Of a stretch of DNA of 64,000 nucleotides, positions 1 to 10,913 are shown piece by piece. Position 1 is the stretch's first letter. Every line of letters begins with the position of its first letter. The position numbers were made by a program, and so were the translations under genes. Source of the stretch: Ulvibacter sp. MAR_2010_11. Lineage in GTDB: Bacteria; Bacteroidota; Bacteroidia; Flavobacteriales; Flavobacteriaceae. The DNA lies in the NCBI RefSeq assembly GCF_002813135.1, contig NZ_PHTY01000001.1, positions 1,979,501 through 2,043,500 of the forward strand, written 5' to 3'. The notes under the pieces were generated by a model, which was given only the letters and a program-made list of their open reading frames with translations, made no database searches and had not been told where the DNA came from.

Positions 1-3000
1 CAATTGTTGTAACAGCAAATACAAACCCTGCCAATGGTAGTGTGGTAGTAAATCCTGACGGAAGCTATACCTATACTCCGAACCCCGGATTTGTTGGCCA
101 AGATATATTCCAATACACAATTTGTGATAACGGAACTCCTGCGCTTTGCGATACTGCAACGGTTACGATTCAGGTGTTAGATACTACAGACAATATTACG
201 ACTGCGGTTGATGACTCTTATTATACCACAGTTGGTATAGTTATAAATGGAAATGTATTGGACAACGATACAGATCCTGAAGGTGACAATCAAACTGTAG
301 ACATTGCTATTAGTCCGGCTAACGGACCAAGTAATGGCACAGTTGTATTAAATGCCGATGGTACCTTTACATATACGCCAAACCCTGGATATTTTGGACC
401 CGATAGTTTTGTATACTCAATCTTTGATGATGGTACTCCTGTCGCAACCGATTCTGCTACAGTTACAATCTTGGTTGGAATTATAGGTAACAAGATTCTG
501 GCAATTGACGATATCAACGACACCTATATGAACCTTCCTGTAAGTGGAAGTGTGGCTACCAACGATGAGAATGCTGACGGTCCTGCGGGCACTGAAGTAT
601 TCACTCTGGTAAGTGGTCCTTCAAACGGCGCGTTGGTATTCAATCCTGACGGAACCTATACCTATACTCCGGGATTAGACTTTACAGGTGAAGATACTTT
701 TGAGTATCAGATCTGTGACGGTGGAAACCCAATAGCATGTGATACTGCTACGGTTTATATTGAAGTATTGCCAATAGGCAGTCCGGACAATGAACCGCCG
801 GTAGCTAATGCCGATACCAATACTACAGAGGTAGATACTCCTGTAAGTGGTAATGTGATGGTGAACGACTTCGATCCTGATGGTGACCCAATTACAGTAA
901 CCGGAAATACAAACCCTGTAAATGGAACTGTTGTAGTAAATCCTGATGGAAGCTATACCTATACTCCGAACCCAGGTTTTGTAGGAGAAGATACTTTTGA
1001 ATATACTATCTGTGATGATGGAGCACCAATTCCACCACCACTTTGTGATACGGCTACAGTAACCATTCAGGTAATACCAAATAATGGAAACATTACTGTT
1101 GCCAATGATGATGCCTATAACGGCTTTATCGATATGCCAATTAGTGGAAACGTATTGGATAACGATAACGATCCGGAAGGCGATACTCAAATGGTAGATA
1201 CTACGCTCACTCCTGTGAGTGGACCAAGTAATGGTACTTTGACCATCAATGCCGATGGTACTTTTACCTATACTCCGAATGCCGGCTTTACGGGCACAGA
1301 TCAGTTTGTGTATGCAATCTTTGATAATGGAGCACCTGTTGCGACCGATCAAGCTACTGTATACTTAACTGTTGGAGATCCTGGTAATACTATTTTAGCA
1401 ATTGACGATATCAATGATACTTTCGTGAATCTACCTGTGAGTGGTGATGTTGGAACAAACGACGATAATTTAGATGGTCCTGCTGGTACCGAGGTATTCA
1501 CATTGGTAAGCGGTCCTTCAAACGGTGCGTTGGTATTCAACCCTGATGGAACGTATACCTATACTCCTGGATTGGATTATGTGGGTGAAGATTCATTTGA
1601 ATATCAAATCTGTGACGGTGGAAACCCAATTGCATGTGATACTGCCACGGTTACAATCGAAATTGTTGACGATCCTGTAATTGGAAATGATCCTCCAATC
1701 GCAAACAACGATACAAATGTAACGGAAGTAGATACTCCTGTAAGTGGAAATGTAATCGTTAATGATTACGACTTAGATGGTGACCCAATTACGGTTACAG
1801 CAAATACAAACCCTGTAAATGGAACTGTTGTAGTGAATCCTGACGGAACCTACACTTATACACCAAACCCGGGATTTGTAGGAGAAGATACCTTCGAATA
1901 TACTATCTGTGATAATGGAACTCCGGCTCTTTGTGATACGGCCACGGTGACCATTTATATTATCGTGGATAATAATAACATAACCGTTGCAAACGATGAT
2001 TCTTACTACAGTGAGGTTAATCAACCTATCAACGGAAATGTATTGGATAACGATAATGATCCTGAAGGTGATACTCAAATGGTAGATACAGCGCTCACTC
2101 CGGTGAGTGGACCAAGTAACGGAACCTTGAGTATCAATGCCGATGGTACCTTTACCTACACTCCTAATGCCGGCTTTACGGGCACAGATCAATTTGTGTA
2201 TGCAATCTTTGATAACGGAGCACCTGTAGCGACAGATCAAGCAACTGTATACATTCTTATTGAAGAAACTCCTGCACCCGCAATTGCGATTGTAAAATCT
2301 GGAATATTTGTAGATGGCAATGGCGATCAATGTGCCGATCCGGGTGAATCTATAGATTATACATTTACTGTAACAAATACCGGAAATGTACCATTAGGTT
2401 CTGTAACAGTTACCGATCCTCTGTTAGGAGGTATTATTCCGGGTCCAGATTCGGGAGATGCAAATAATGACGGATGGTTAGATATAACTGAAACGTGGAT
2501 TTACACTGCTTCATATGCTATTACACAAATTGATATTGATGCAGGTGAAGTTATAAATCAGGCAACAGCCGAAGGTACAGATGAAGACGGTACAACCGTT
2601 AGTGATCTATCCGGAACCACAACTACTACCGATGATACAACAGTTATTACCCTGTGTCAAAACCCTGTAATTGCAATTGTGAAGACAGGTCTATTTGTAG
2701 ACGGTAACGGTGACCAATGTGCCGATCCGGGTGAATCTATTGATTATACATTTACTGTAACCAATGAAGGAAACGTAAGTTTAGCTTCAATAGTTGTCAC
2801 CGATCCATTGTTAGGAGGTCCTATTGCAGGTCCTGATTCAGGAGATACTGACAACGATGGTGAATTAGATGTAACTGAAACGTGGATTTACACAGGAAGC
2901 TATATAATTACTCAAGATGATATCGATGCGGGTCAGGTAACTAACCAGGCTACGGCCGAAGGTACTGCACCGGATACTACTGTGGTAAGTGATTTATCTG

Positions 3001-5675
3001 ATGATACAAGTGTATTGGAAGACGATCCTACAGTAACTACCCTGTGTCAAAGTCCGGCAATCGCAATTGTCAAGACAGGAATATTTGTAGATGATAATGG
3101 TGATGAATGTGCAGATCCGGGTGAATCTATAAACTATACATTCACAGTAACTAATGAAGGAAACGTAAGTTTAGCTTCAATAGTAGTTACCGATCCTCTA
3201 TTAGGTGGCCCAATTGCCGGTCCGGATAGTGGAGATACCGATAATGATGGTGAACTGGATGTAACTGAAACATGGATTTACACTGCAACGTATGCCATCA
3301 CACAAGATGATATCGATGCCGGTGAGGTAATCAACCAGGCTACTGCCGAAGGAACAGCTCCGGACACAACTGTTGTTAGTGATTTATCTGATGACAATAG
3401 TGTATTGGAAGATGATCCTACAGTGATATCACTATGCCAGGAACCGGTAATCGCAATTATCAAAACCGGAATCTTCAATGATGAAGATCAGGATGGATGT
3501 TCCAATGTGGATGAAACAATTAGCTATACTTTCACGGTAGAAAATGAAGGCAACGTGAGTCTTTCAAATATTGTGGTAGACGATCCACTATTGGGTGGAC
3601 CAATTCCAGGTCCTGATTCAGGAGATACCGACAATGACAATGAGTTGGATGTTACTGAAACTTGGATTTATACCGCTACATATACTATTACACAAGCAGA
3701 TATCGATGCCGGAAATGTAACAAATCAGGCAACTGCCGAAGGAACTGCACCGGATACAACAGTTGTAACCGATCTTTCCGATGATGATAATGTATTTGAA
3801 GATGATCCAACGGTGACAGAACTTTGTCAAAACGCAAGTATTGCGCTAATCAAAGAAGGAGGATTGCCGCCTAACCCAAGTGGTGGAGGTTGTCCGGTAC
3901 CGGGTGATATTATTGAATACACGTTTACAGTAGTAAATACTGGAAATATTACACTTAACAATGTAATAGTGACCGATCCATTGGTTGCTGTAGTTGGGGG
4001 TCCAATTACACTACCGGTAGGCGCTACAGATGGCGTGTCATTTACTGCGAGCTATGTGATTACACAGGCCGATGTTGATGCCGGGGAAGTTATAAATCAG
4101 GCAACTGCCGAAGGTACTACTCCGGGAGGAACCACTGTTAGTGATCTTTCAGATGACGATAGTATTCTCGAAGACGATCCTACAGTAGTTGATTTATGTC
4201 AGTCTCCGTTTATTGGTCTTGTTAAAGTTGGAACATTCAACGATGAAGATGGAGACAAGTGTGCAGATCCAAAAGAGACTATAACCTATACGTTTACGGT
4301 TTATAATCTCGGAAATGTAACCTTGACAAATATCACGATTTCAGATCCATTAGTAAATGTACAGGGAGGACCTATTACGTTAGCTCCTTTAACATCTGAT
4401 GGAACATCGTTTACAGCAACATATTTAATCACACAAGCTGATATAAATAATGGCTTTGTTGAAAATCAGGCAATAGCCACCGGATTCACCTTATTAGGTG
4501 CTCAAGTTTCAGACTTGTCCGATAATAACAGTGAATTTGAAGACGATCCAACACAAACAGATCTTTGTCAGGAACCTGTGATTGCTCTTATAAAAGTAGG
4601 CATACCGGGTGATGAAAACGGAAATGGTTGTGTAGATTTAGGTGAAACAATTGTCTATGACTTTGTGGTTACTAACCTTGGAAATGTTGCATTGACAAAC
4701 GTTACAGTTACCGATCCGTTGGTGAGTGTAGTTGGAGGTCCAGTTTCGTTAGCTGCCGGAGCATCCGATACTGAAACATTCTCAGCTGTGTACATAGTAA
4801 CACAAGCCGACGTGGATGCAGGTCAGGTGACCAACCAGGCTACTGCTTCAGGGACAGCGCCAGACAATAGTGTTGTTACAGATCTATCTGATGATAATAG
4901 TAATTTTGAAGATGATCAAACAATTACAGTTCTATGTCAGGATCCATCTATGTCTGTTACTAAGTCCGGAGTTTTCAACGACGACAATGGCGATCAGATC
5001 CCACAACCGGGAGAGACCATTAGTTATTTCTTTTCGGTTACCAACACAGGTAATGTTACCTTGTATAACATCACCCTGAGTGATGAGTTACCGGGTATTG
5101 TGCTGGAAGGTGGACCTATTGCACAATTGGATCCGGGTGAGGTTGATGACAGTACCTTTACTGCTACCTATGCCATTACAGAGGCTGATATTGCAGCGGG
5201 TGAGGTAATTAACCAGGCCATTGGAACGGGAGAGACTATAGGCGGCGACGAGGTAAGTGATACCTCCGATGATCCAAATGATTTGACCAATGTTGATCCA
5301 GATGGCGATGGTGAGCCTGATGATCCTACAGTTACGGTAATACCGAATGTATTACCTGCTAATTTTGAGATTTTCAATGGTGTTACCCCAGATGGTGATG
5401 GCTTGAATGATTACTTCCAGATAGACGGAATAGAGGATTATCCTATCAACAATGTTAAGATCTTCAATCGTTGGGGAGTACTTGTATGGGAGACCGATGG
5501 TTACGGAGTAAATGGTAATGTCTTTAGAGGTGTTTCCAGTGGTAGATCTACCGTTAAAGAGTCTAAGGAGTTGCCAACGGGTACGTACTTCTATATTTTG
5601 ACCTTCCCTGGTGGTAACCCTGGTGATAATCCGGGTGAGACTAATTATTCAGGATACTTATATATAAATAGATAG
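1..5675 (+). CDS. Giant T9SS-exported adhesin, 3' part (5' end outside window)
   Basis: About 1,890 C-terminal residues are visible, and the frame is open to the left edge, so the gene starts upstream; the first in-window GTG at 42 lies inside a repeat and is not a start. Residues up to about nt 2265 are cadherin/Ig-like modules of about 97 aa in a recurring A-B-C order, rich in calcium-binding-type D-x-D-x-D-G motifs and a 'DGTYTYTP' strand. From about nt 2275 to 5340 follow eight DUF11-like modules of about 120-130 aa, each opening with an 'IAIVKTG'-type strand. The C-terminus ([13 protein letters not shown]..., KIFNRWG...) is the gliding-motility-associated CHU_C sorting domain used by type IX secretion. 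PorP/SprF and OmpA genes follow directly, as in SprB-SprF-type loci. The role as a cell-surface adhesin is inferred from family and context. Confidence 0.93.
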   Translation, partial: IVVTANTNPANGSVVVNPDGSYTYTPNPGFVGQDIFQYTICDNGTPALCDTATVTIQVLDTTDNITTAVDDSYYTTVGIVINGNVLDNDTDPEGDNQTVDIAISPANGPSNGTVVLNADGTFTYTPNPGYFGPDSFVYSIFDDGTPVATDSATVTILVGIIGNKILAIDDINDTYMNLPVSGSVATNDENADGPAGTEVFTLVSGPSNGALVFNPDGTYTYTPGLDFTGEDTFEYQICDGGNPIACDTATVYIEVLPIGSPDNEPPVANADTNTTEVDTPVSGNVMVNDFDPDGDPITVTGNTNPVNGTVVVNPDGSYTYTPNPGFVGEDTFEYTICDDGAPIPPPLCDTATVTIQVIPNNGNITVANDDAYNGFIDMPISGNVLDNDNDPEGDTQMVDTTLTPVSGPSNGTLTINADGTFTYTPNAGFTGTDQFVYAIFDNGAPVATDQATVYLTVGDPGNTILAIDDINDTFVNLPVSGDVGTNDDNLDGPAGTEVFTLVSGPSNGALVFNPDGTYTYTPGLDYVGEDSFEYQICDGGNPIACDTATVTIEIVDDPVIGNDPPIANNDTNVTEVDTPVSGNVIVNDYDLDGDPITVTANTNPVNGTVVVNPDGTYTYTPNPGFVGEDTFEYTICDNGTPALCDTATVTIYIIVDNNNITVANDDSYYSEVNQPINGNVLDNDNDPEGDTQMVDTALTPVSGPSNGTLSINADGTFTYTPNAGFTGTDQFVYAIFDNGAPVATDQATVYILIEETPAPAIAIVKSGIFVDGNGDQCADPGESIDYTFTVTNTGNVPLGSVTVTDPLLGGIIPGPDSGDANNDGWLDITETWIYTASYAITQIDIDAGEVINQATAEGTDEDGTTVSDLSGTTTTTDDTTVITLCQNPVIAIVKTGLFVDGNGDQCADPGESIDYTFTVTNEGNVSLASIVVTDPLLGGPIAGPDSGDTDNDGELDVTETWIYTGSYIITQDDIDAGQVTNQATAEGTAPDTTVVSDLSDDTSVLEDDPTVTTLCQSPAIAIVKTGIFVDDNGDECADPGESINYTFTVTNEGNVSLASIVVTDPLLGGPIAGPDSGDTDNDGELDVTETWIYTATYAITQDDIDAGEVINQATAEGTAPDTTVVSDLSDDNSVLEDDPTVISLCQEPVIAIIKTGIFNDEDQDGCSNVDETISYTFTVENEGNVSLSNIVVDDPLLGGPIPGPDSGDTDNDNELDVTETWIYTATYTITQADIDAGNVTNQATAEGTAPDTTVVTDLSDDDNVFEDDPTVTELCQNASIALIKEGGLPPNPSGGGCPVPGDIIEYTFTVVNTGNITLNNVIVTDPLVAVVGGPITLPVGATDGVSFTASYVITQADVDAGEVINQATAEGTTPGGTTVSDLSDDDSILEDDPTVVDLCQSPFIGLVKVGTFNDEDGDKCADPKETITYTFTVYNLGNVTLTNITISDPLVNVQGGPITLAPLTSDGTSFTATYLITQADINNGFVENQAIATGFTLLGAQVSDLSDNNSEFEDDPTQTDLCQEPVIALIKVGIPGDENGNGCVDLGETIVYDFVVTNLGNVALTNVTVTDPLVSVVGGPVSLAAGASDTETFSAVYIVTQADVDAGQVTNQATASGTAPDNSVVTDLSDDNSNFEDDQTITVLCQDPSMSVTKSGVFNDDNGDQIPQPGETISYFFSVTNTGNVTLYNITLSDELPGIVLEGGPIAQLDPGEVDDSTFTATYAITEADIAAGEVINQAIGTGETIGGDEVSDTSDDPNDLTNVDPDGDGEPDDPTVTVIPNVLPANFEIFNGVTPDGDGLNDYFQIDGIEDYPINNVKIFNRWGVLVWETDGYGVNGNVFRGVSSGRSTVKESKELPTGTYFYILTFPGGNPGDNPGETNYSGYLYINR

Positions 5676-5689
5676 CAAATCAAAAAACT

Positions 5690-5712
5690 CCCGGGAGGGG
5701 TAACTTCCCGGG
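5690..5712 (+). terminator. GC-rich intergenic hairpin after the adhesin gene
   Basis: A 9-bp stem (CCCGGGAGG / CTTCCCGGG, one G-T pair) with a 5-nt loop. No U-tract follows, and the next gene starts 19 nt later. It may be an attenuator or an mRNA-stabilising hairpin that sets lower adhesin or higher PorP/SprF levels within one transcript rather than a full terminator. Confidence 0.5.
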
Positions 5713-5730
5713 GTTATAAAATATGTAACG

Positions 5731-6684
5731 ATGAAACACAGTTATTTTACACTCATAGTTTTGATTTTACTCGGTATTTTTTCGAGTAATGCTCAGCAGG
5801 ATCCTCAGTACACCCAGTATATGTACAATACTCAGGTTGTTAACCCTGCGTATGCGGGTTCTCGGGAGGCTTTAAGTTTTGGATTGTTGTACCGTACCCA
5901 GTGGGTTGGTTTTGAGGGGGCTCCTAAGACGGGTACCTTCACGGTAAATTCTCCCATCGGGAGTTTAGACAACATGGGCTTGGGTCTGTCTATTGTACGG
6001 GATGAAATTGGTCCTTCGATTGAGTCGAATGTGAATATTGATTATTCCTATAGTATCAACACCTCGGATGAGGGTAAGGTTTCCTTTGGATTGAAGGCGG
6101 GGTTGGATATTTTGGATGTTGATTTCACCAAGCTTAATATCGCCGATCAGGGTGATGTTTTCGAGAACAATATCGACAATAAGCTTCAGCCTCAGATAGG
6201 AGCGGGAGTGTATTACAATACGGAGAAGTTTTATGCCGGATTATCGGTACCCAACTTTTTAACCACCAAGCATTTTGACAAGTCTACCTTGGAGGATATT
6301 CAAAATGGTGGTTTTAATGGATCAGTGACAGCAGCAGAGCGTTTGCATTATTTTTTAATAGCGGGTTATGTCTTTGATGTGAGTGAGAATTTAAAGTTTA
6401 AGCCTGCAACCTTGGTAAAGGCTGTAAGTGGATCTCCCTTACAGTGGGATGTTTCTGCCAACTTTCTTTTGTATGAGAAGGTGACCTTGGGAGCTGCCTA
6501 CAGATGGAGTGCTGCCATGAGTGCTTTGGTTGGCTTTCAGGCTACCGATGAGATTTTTATTGGCTTTGGCTACGACTATCAGACTACCGACATAGAATCC
6601 TATAGTGATGGTTCTTATGAGATTATGTTACGCTTTGATTTATTCAAGAAACCGGAACGTGTGTTAACACCACGATTCTTTTAA
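5731..6684 (+). CDS. PorP/SprF family type IX secretion system membrane protein
   Basis: 317 aa, in the usual range for the family. A signal peptide spans about residues 1-21 (cleavage near SSNA-QQ). The mature N-terminus carries the family hallmark 'QDPQYTQYMYN' followed by 'NPAYAGSR' and 'YRTQWVGFEGAP'. The rest alternates short amphipathic strands and glycine-rich turns, consistent with an outer-membrane beta-barrel. In Flavobacterium johnsoniae, SprF is needed for export of the adhesin SprB, and paralogues sit next to other large CHU_C adhesins; placement immediately after the adhesin and before an OmpA protein fits a dedicated partner role. Codon use is rich in GAG and AAG, unlike most genes here. 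Confidence 0.93.
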   Translation: MKHSYFTLIVLILLGIFSSNAQQDPQYTQYMYNTQVVNPAYAGSREALSFGLLYRTQWVGFEGAPKTGTFTVNSPIGSLDNMGLGLSIVRDEIGPSIESNVNIDYSYSINTSDEGKVSFGLKAGLDILDVDFTKLNIADQGDVFENNIDNKLQPQIGAGVYYNTEKFYAGLSVPNFLTTKHFDKSTLEDIQNGGFNGSVTAAERLHYFLIAGYVFDVSENLKFKPATLVKAVSGSPLQWDVSANFLLYEKVTLGAAYRWSAAMSALVGFQATDEIFIGFGYDYQTTDIESYSDGSYEIMLRFDLFKKPERVLTPRFF

Positions 6685-6698
6685 AAAACATTTGGGGC

Positions 6699-8606
6699 AT
6701 GAAGACATTTTTACAAAAAGTATTTCTTTTAGCACTAGTACTGTTAGGTACTAGTGTCTCTTTTTCTCAGAAAAAGCAAGTTGAAAAGGCAAACAAGGAA
6801 TTTGACAAGTATGCATATATAGATGCTCGGGATATTTATCTCAAAGTAGTAGAGGACGGTTATACCTCTGCCCAGATCTATAAGAACTTAGGAGATACCT
6901 ATTATTGGAACAGCGACTACGACAATGCTGCCAAATGGTATTCCAGGTTAATTTCGGAGTTTCCACAGGAAACCGAGGTTAACTATTATTACCGTGCTGC
7001 TCAGAGTCAGAAGAGTTTGGGCAATGCCGATAAGTCCAAGGAATATATGGATATGTATATTTCCAAGGGCGGTGATCCGGGGATTGTACGCGCTACGGCT
7101 ACGGACTTTTTGGAATACGAGGTAGTGTTGGAGAAGGTCTCTGTCAATACGGCGTATTCCGATTTTGGACCTGCCTATTATATGGACAAGCTGGTGTATG
7201 CCTCTTCCTCTAATACTTCGGAGGGCAGCAAGATCGCTCAGTGGAACGAGCAGCCTTTTTTAGATTTGTATGAGGCCGATATGGACGGTGAGGGGAAACT
7301 CTCCAATGCGAGTTCATTGAGTGGAGATGTCAATACTCCGTATCACGAATCGACCCCTACCTTTACCAAGGACGGGAACACCATTTATTTTACACGTAAC
7401 AATTATATAGACGGCAAGAAGGGCAAGGATAAGAACAAGACCATTCGATTAAAGCTGTATAAAGCCACCAAGAGTGGTGATAACTATTGGACCAATGTTG
7501 TAGAGCTACCCTTTAACTCTAAGGAATACTCTGTGGCACACCCTGCTCTTAGTTTGGATGAGAAGCGTTTGTATTTTTCATCAGACATGCCGGGTACCAT
7601 TGGCATGAGTGATTTATGGTATGTTGATATTTTAGATAATGATAGCTATGGAGAGCCTGTTAACCTGGGAACATCGATCAATACCGAAGCCAGAGAGTCG
7701 TTTCCTTTTATCAGTGAGAAGAACAATTTGTATTTCTCCAGTGATGGTAGAGGGGGATTAGGAGGTTACGATATTTTCAGTACCCCGTTGAACCCTCAGG
7801 GCAGACCCGGGAAGATTACCAACTTAGGCGAGCCTGCCAATAGCAGTCAGGATGACTTTGGCTTTATTATCAAAGAAGAGAAACGCATGGGTTATATGTC
7901 TTCCAACCGAGAAGGCGCCAAGGGCAGTATCGACGATGAGATTTACCTTGTACAAGAAAAATGTGAGATTGTGATTACCGGAACGGTATTCGACCAGGAC
8001 AGTAAGGAATTACTGCCGGGAGCAGAGGTATTACTATTGGATAGTAACAACAAGATAGTAGACAGCCAAATAGTGGGAGAGACGGCTTCCTATAGCTTTA
8101 ATGCCGACTGTGAGAAGCAGTATTCAGTGAGAGGTAGCAAGACTCAGTATGCACCCTATGAGAAGGTCTTACAGACACCCGATAAGAGTGGCACGGTGGA
8201 GATACCCATTCCGTTGAAACTGGTAGACCCATGTCCGCCAAACGATTTGGGATGTCGACTGAAATTACAGCCTATCTATTTTGATTTCGATCGTTATAAC
8301 ATTCGTCCCGATGCGGCCATTGAATTGGCTAAGATATTGGCCGCTATGCGACAGTATCCTGAGCTTATCATCCATATCGAGTCGCATACCGACTCACGCG
8401 GTAACGACAAGTACAACGAGTCGTTGTCTGACAAACGAGCACAATCCACCTTACAATGGTTGGTAGACAAGGGCATTGCCAAGAGCAGGCTAACTGCAAA
8501 GGGTTATGGCGAATATAAATTGACCAACAAGTGTGACGATGGCGTGGAATGTACCGAAGAGGAACATCAGTTAAACCGTCGTTCGATGTTTATCATACAG
8601 AATTAG
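6699..8606 (+). CDS. OmpA-family protein with TPR, PD40 and carboxypeptidase-regulatory domains
   Basis: 635 aa. A signal peptide occupies about residues 1-23. TPR-like helices lie near 30-125. Four WD40-like PD40 segments (for example 'TPTFTKDGNTIYFTRN' and 'LYFSSDGRGGLGGYDIF') lie near 210-400. A CarboxypepD_reg-like domain spans about 425-500. The OmpA C-terminal domain spans about 525-630 with 'YFDFDRYNIRP', 'HTDSRGND', 'SDKRAQS' and 'NRRSMF', the peptidoglycan-binding pattern. This domain set is typical of the third gene of Bacteroidota adhesin/PorP/OmpA modules and of PorE-like T9SS components. The protein is probably lodged at the outer membrane and linked to peptidoglycan. It starts 14 nt after the preceding stop, so the two are co-transcribed. 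Confidence 0.92.
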   Translation: MKTFLQKVFLLALVLLGTSVSFSQKKQVEKANKEFDKYAYIDARDIYLKVVEDGYTSAQIYKNLGDTYYWNSDYDNAAKWYSRLISEFPQETEVNYYYRAAQSQKSLGNADKSKEYMDMYISKGGDPGIVRATATDFLEYEVVLEKVSVNTAYSDFGPAYYMDKLVYASSSNTSEGSKIAQWNEQPFLDLYEADMDGEGKLSNASSLSGDVNTPYHESTPTFTKDGNTIYFTRNNYIDGKKGKDKNKTIRLKLYKATKSGDNYWTNVVELPFNSKEYSVAHPALSLDEKRLYFSSDMPGTIGMSDLWYVDILDNDSYGEPVNLGTSINTEARESFPFISEKNNLYFSSDGRGGLGGYDIFSTPLNPQGRPGKITNLGEPANSSQDDFGFIIKEEKRMGYMSSNREGAKGSIDDEIYLVQEKCEIVITGTVFDQDSKELLPGAEVLLLDSNNKIVDSQIVGETASYSFNADCEKQYSVRGSKTQYAPYEKVLQTPDKSGTVEIPIPLKLVDPCPPNDLGCRLKLQPIYFDFDRYNIRPDAAIELAKILAAMRQYPELIIHIESHTDSRGNDKYNESLSDKRAQSTLQWLVDKGIAKSRLTAKGYGEYKLTNKCDDGVECTEEEHQLNRRSMFIIQN

Positions 8607-8629
8607 ACTAACCAATTTTTTCAACCTTT

Positions 8630-8668
8630 AAAAGCGTTCATTCTTACATTGAACGCTTTTTGTTTTTT
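8630..8668 (+). terminator. Rho-independent terminator of the adhesin/PorP/OmpA module
   Basis: Perfect 11-bp stem (AAAAGCGTTCA / TGAACGCTTTT), 9-nt loop, followed by a T-rich run (TGTTTTTT). Confidence 0.92.
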
Positions 8669-8687
8669 ATTAGATACTGCTATTTCG

Positions 8688-8695
8688 TACTTTTG
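8688..8695 (+). promoter_or_regulatory. -7 promoter element for idi-queD-manA
   Basis: TACTTTTG matches the Bacteroidota -7 consensus TAnnTTTG. It ends 19 nt before the idi ATG and lies just after the preceding terminator. A TTG at 8660-8662 could be the -33 element, though its 25-nt gap is long. Confidence 0.6.
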
Positions 8696-8714
8696 AGGAA
8701 AACTGCTTTTTGCT

Positions 8715-9233
8715 ATGACTGAAGAGAAGGTAATTCTTGTAAATGAACGGGATGAGAAGATCGGGCTTATGCCCAAAATGGAAGCACACGAAAAAGCATT
8801 GCTACATCGTGCCTTTTCGGTATTTGTATTTAATAATGAAAACGAGTTGATGCTACAACAACGCGCACTCAATAAATATCATTCGCCGGGTCTTTGGACA
8901 AACACTTGCTGCAGTCATCAGAGAGATGGTGAGACGTCGTTGGTAGCAGGGAAAAGGCGATTACAGGAAGAAATGGGCTTTTCGACACCATTGAGGGAAA
9001 CCATGTCCTTTATTTATAAAGCTCCCTTTGACAATGGATTAACCGAGCACGAGTTTGATCATATTTTGGTGGGGGAGTACAATGCGGACCCGATAATCAA
9101 TAAAGAAGAAGTAGCAGCCTGGAAATGGATGCACCTCGAAAAAGTAAAAGAAGACATTATTTTAAATCCGCACCTATACACCGAATGGTTTAAGATAATA
9201 TTCGATAAGTTTTACCAACATCTGGCCGTATGA
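8715..9233 (+). CDS. idi: Isopentenyl-diphosphate delta-isomerase, type 1
   Basis: 172 aa Nudix-fold enzyme that interconverts isopentenyl and dimethylallyl diphosphate for isoprenoid (menaquinone, carotenoid) synthesis. The catalytic cysteine region reads 'WTNTCCSHQ' (C65/C66) and the acidic pair 'TEHEFDH' supplies E111 and E113, as in the E. coli enzyme. 'RALNKYHSPGLW' is also family-typical. The length is close to E. coli Idi (182 aa). The ATG at 8715 gives the expected N-terminus. The stop overlaps the next gene's start (ATGA at 9230), so translation is probably coupled with queD. Confidence 0.95.
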   Translation: MTEEKVILVNERDEKIGLMPKMEAHEKALLHRAFSVFVFNNENELMLQQRALNKYHSPGLWTNTCCSHQRDGETSLVAGKRRLQEEMGFSTPLRETMSFIYKAPFDNGLTEHEFDHILVGEYNADPIINKEEVAAWKWMHLEKVKEDIILNPHLYTEWFKIIFDKFYQHLAV

Positions 9234-9640
9234 GTTTAACTATCTACCGTAAAGCACATTTTAATGCAGCCCATCGCTTGTTCAAAGAAGGATGGAGTGA
9301 CGAAAAAAATCTCGAGGTCTTTGGAAAATGCAGTAATCCAAAATACCATGGACATAACTACGAGTTGGAAGTAGGGGTGAGTGGTGAGATTAATCCGGAT
9401 ACCGGCTTTTTAATAGACTTGAAAATTCTGAAAGAAATTATTAAAGAAGAAGTAGAAGATCCTTTCGATCATAAAAATTTAAATCTGGAAGTCGCGGCAT
9501 TTCAGAAGGTAAATCCTACCGTAGAAAATATTGCCATCGAAATATGGAACAGACTTAGAAAACGAATGGACTCCAGCTATGGAATCTCTGTAAAACTCTA
9601 TGAAACACCCCGTAATTTTGTAGTGTATAATGGTGAATAA
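9230..9640 (+). CDS. queD: 6-carboxytetrahydropterin synthase / 6-pyruvoyl-tetrahydropterin synthase family
   Basis: 136 aa. The zinc ligands of the PTPS fold are present: H15 in 'FNAAHRL', and H40 and H42 in 'KYHGHNY'. C34 in 'FGKCSNP' is the expected nucleophile and 'LYETPRN' supplies the C-terminal glutamate. In bacteria the usual role is step two of queuosine (7-deazaguanine) synthesis; other PTPS activities cannot be excluded from sequence, so the symbol is the most likely choice rather than certain. It overlaps idi by 4 nt and manA by 11 nt, forming a compact operon. Confidence 0.88.
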   Translation: MSLTIYRKAHFNAAHRLFKEGWSDEKNLEVFGKCSNPKYHGHNYELEVGVSGEINPDTGFLIDLKILKEIIKEEVEDPFDHKNLNLEVAAFQKVNPTVENIAIEIWNRLRKRMDSSYGISVKLYETPRNFVVYNGE

Positions 9641-10607
9641 TGACAATTTATATCCATTAAAATTTCAACCCATATTAAAAGAAAAAGTTTGGGGAGGACA
9701 AAAACTCTCACATTTATTTCAGAAAGAAGGTGAAGGAAATATTGGGGAAAGTTGGGAGCTTTCCGGAGTACCCGAGAATATCTCTGTTGTCGCTAACGGT
9801 GCGCTGAAAGATATGTCGTTAAACACTCTTTTAGAAAAGCACGAGGCTGAGCTGGTAGGGAAGAAGGTTTTTAGCACTTTCGGAACCACATTTCCCTTAC
9901 TATTTAAATTTATTGACGCTAGGGAAGATCTTTCGGTACAATTGCATCCCGATGATGCTTTGGCAAAAAAACGGCACAAGGGCTTCGGAAAGACCGAAAT
10001 GTGGTATGTAATGCAGGCTGAAAAAGAGGCAAGACTCATCTTAGGCTTCAATCGGTCTATGGACGAATCGACCTATCTTCAATTTCTTTCAGAAAAAAAA
10101 TTACCGGAAATTCTCCATTCAGAAAATGTACATGAAGGCGATGCTTTTTTTATAGCTCCCGGAACTGTACACGCCATTGGAGCCGGTGTATTATTGGCTG
10201 AAATTCAGCAAACTTCAGATATTACGTATCGTATCTACGATTGGGACCGCCCCGATACAGATGGCTCTTTCAGAGAATTGCATACCGATTTGGCTTTGAA
10301 AGCCATCAATTTTAAAGATACCACTTCAAAAATAACGTATTCAGACAAAAAAAATTCGGCTGTATTGCTTAAAAGCATTCCTTATTTTGAAACCAATAAG
10401 CTATTGCTAACACATAGTTTTCAAAGAAATCTTCGCGCAATCGATTCGTTTGTGGTTTATATGTGTGTGGCCGGCGATGCGTTGTTTACCACATCAAACG
10501 CTTCAGAAATCGTAAAAAGAGGCGAATCCATTTTAATTCCTGCCTGTATCCAAGAAATTACCATTGAAACTAAAGGAGCAACATTTTTAGAAGTTTATAT
10601 ACCGTAA
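9630..10607 (+). CDS. manA: Mannose-6-phosphate isomerase, type I
   Basis: 325 aa cupin enzyme interconverting mannose 6-phosphate and fructose 6-phosphate, feeding GDP-sugar synthesis for surface glycans. Metal ligands are visible: Q104 and H106 in 'VQLHPDD', E123 in 'KTEMWYV' and H181 in 'APGTVHAI'. 'YRIYDWDRPD' is the conserved arginine-bearing segment. The short form is typical of Firmicutes and Bacteroidota enzymes. The start at 9630 overlaps the queD stop by 11 nt. Confidence 0.93.
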   Translation: MVNNDNLYPLKFQPILKEKVWGGQKLSHLFQKEGEGNIGESWELSGVPENISVVANGALKDMSLNTLLEKHEAELVGKKVFSTFGTTFPLLFKFIDAREDLSVQLHPDDALAKKRHKGFGKTEMWYVMQAEKEARLILGFNRSMDESTYLQFLSEKKLPEILHSENVHEGDAFFIAPGTVHAIGAGVLLAEIQQTSDITYRIYDWDRPDTDGSFRELHTDLALKAINFKDTTSKITYSDKKNSAVLLKSIPYFETNKLLLTHSFQRNLRAIDSFVVYMCVAGDALFTTSNASEIVKRGESILIPACIQEITIETKGATFLEVYIP

Positions 10608-10622
10608 TACACTGTTAAGTAG

Positions 10623-10630
10623 TATTTTTG
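10623..10630 (+). promoter_or_regulatory. -7 promoter element for the 88-aa gene
   Basis: TATTTTTG fits TAnnTTTG and ends 15 nt before the ATG at 10646. It shows the gene can be transcribed separately from manA, and argues against the upstream in-frame TTG at 10628, which lies inside the element. Confidence 0.55.
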
Positions 10631-10645
10631 CCAAAAATTATAATT

Positions 10646-10912
10646 ATGGCAAGTGTACGCATACTAAAAAGAGACATTAATTACGTTCTAGGTGATATTA
10701 TTGAAGCTGTTTATATCTGGGAGCTTACTAATCCTGAAAAAGACAACAAAAAAGCCGAGGCAATTATTGACGATGCTATTTTAACTTTCGATGAGTTGAT
10801 CGCAAAAATGAACGACAAAAAAGTAGAAAACAAAAAGCAACACTACAAAGCAATAAATAAAGAACTGGAAGACAGAGGGAGAAAGCTAATTGACAAAATC
10901 AACGCGCTATAA
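10646..10912 (+). CDS. Small conserved-type protein of unknown function
   Basis: 88 aa from the ATG at 10646 (MASVRILKRD...). A longer reading from TTG at 10628 would overlap the promoter element and is rejected. The protein is charged and helical, with no cysteines, signal peptide or membrane segment. The central part (about 30-75) is lysine- and glutamate-rich and may be coiled coil. It looks like a short cytosolic helical protein seen in many Flavobacteriaceae, but I do not recognise a function. It ends one base before the stop of the convergent DUF4369 gene, with no terminator between them. Confidence 0.75.
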   Translation: MASVRILKRDINYVLGDIIEAVYIWELTNPEKDNKKAEAIIDDAILTFDELIAKMNDKKVENKKQHYKAINKELEDRGRKLIDKINAL

Positions 10913-10913
10913 A

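Noticed and set aside
675-2330. Long open frames on the minus strand under the adhesin repeats (for example 675-1352 and 1773-2330).
   Set aside because: They are antisense to a repetitive coding sequence, have repetitive isoleucine/serine/arginine-rich translations, no promoter or start context, and mirror the module periodicity.
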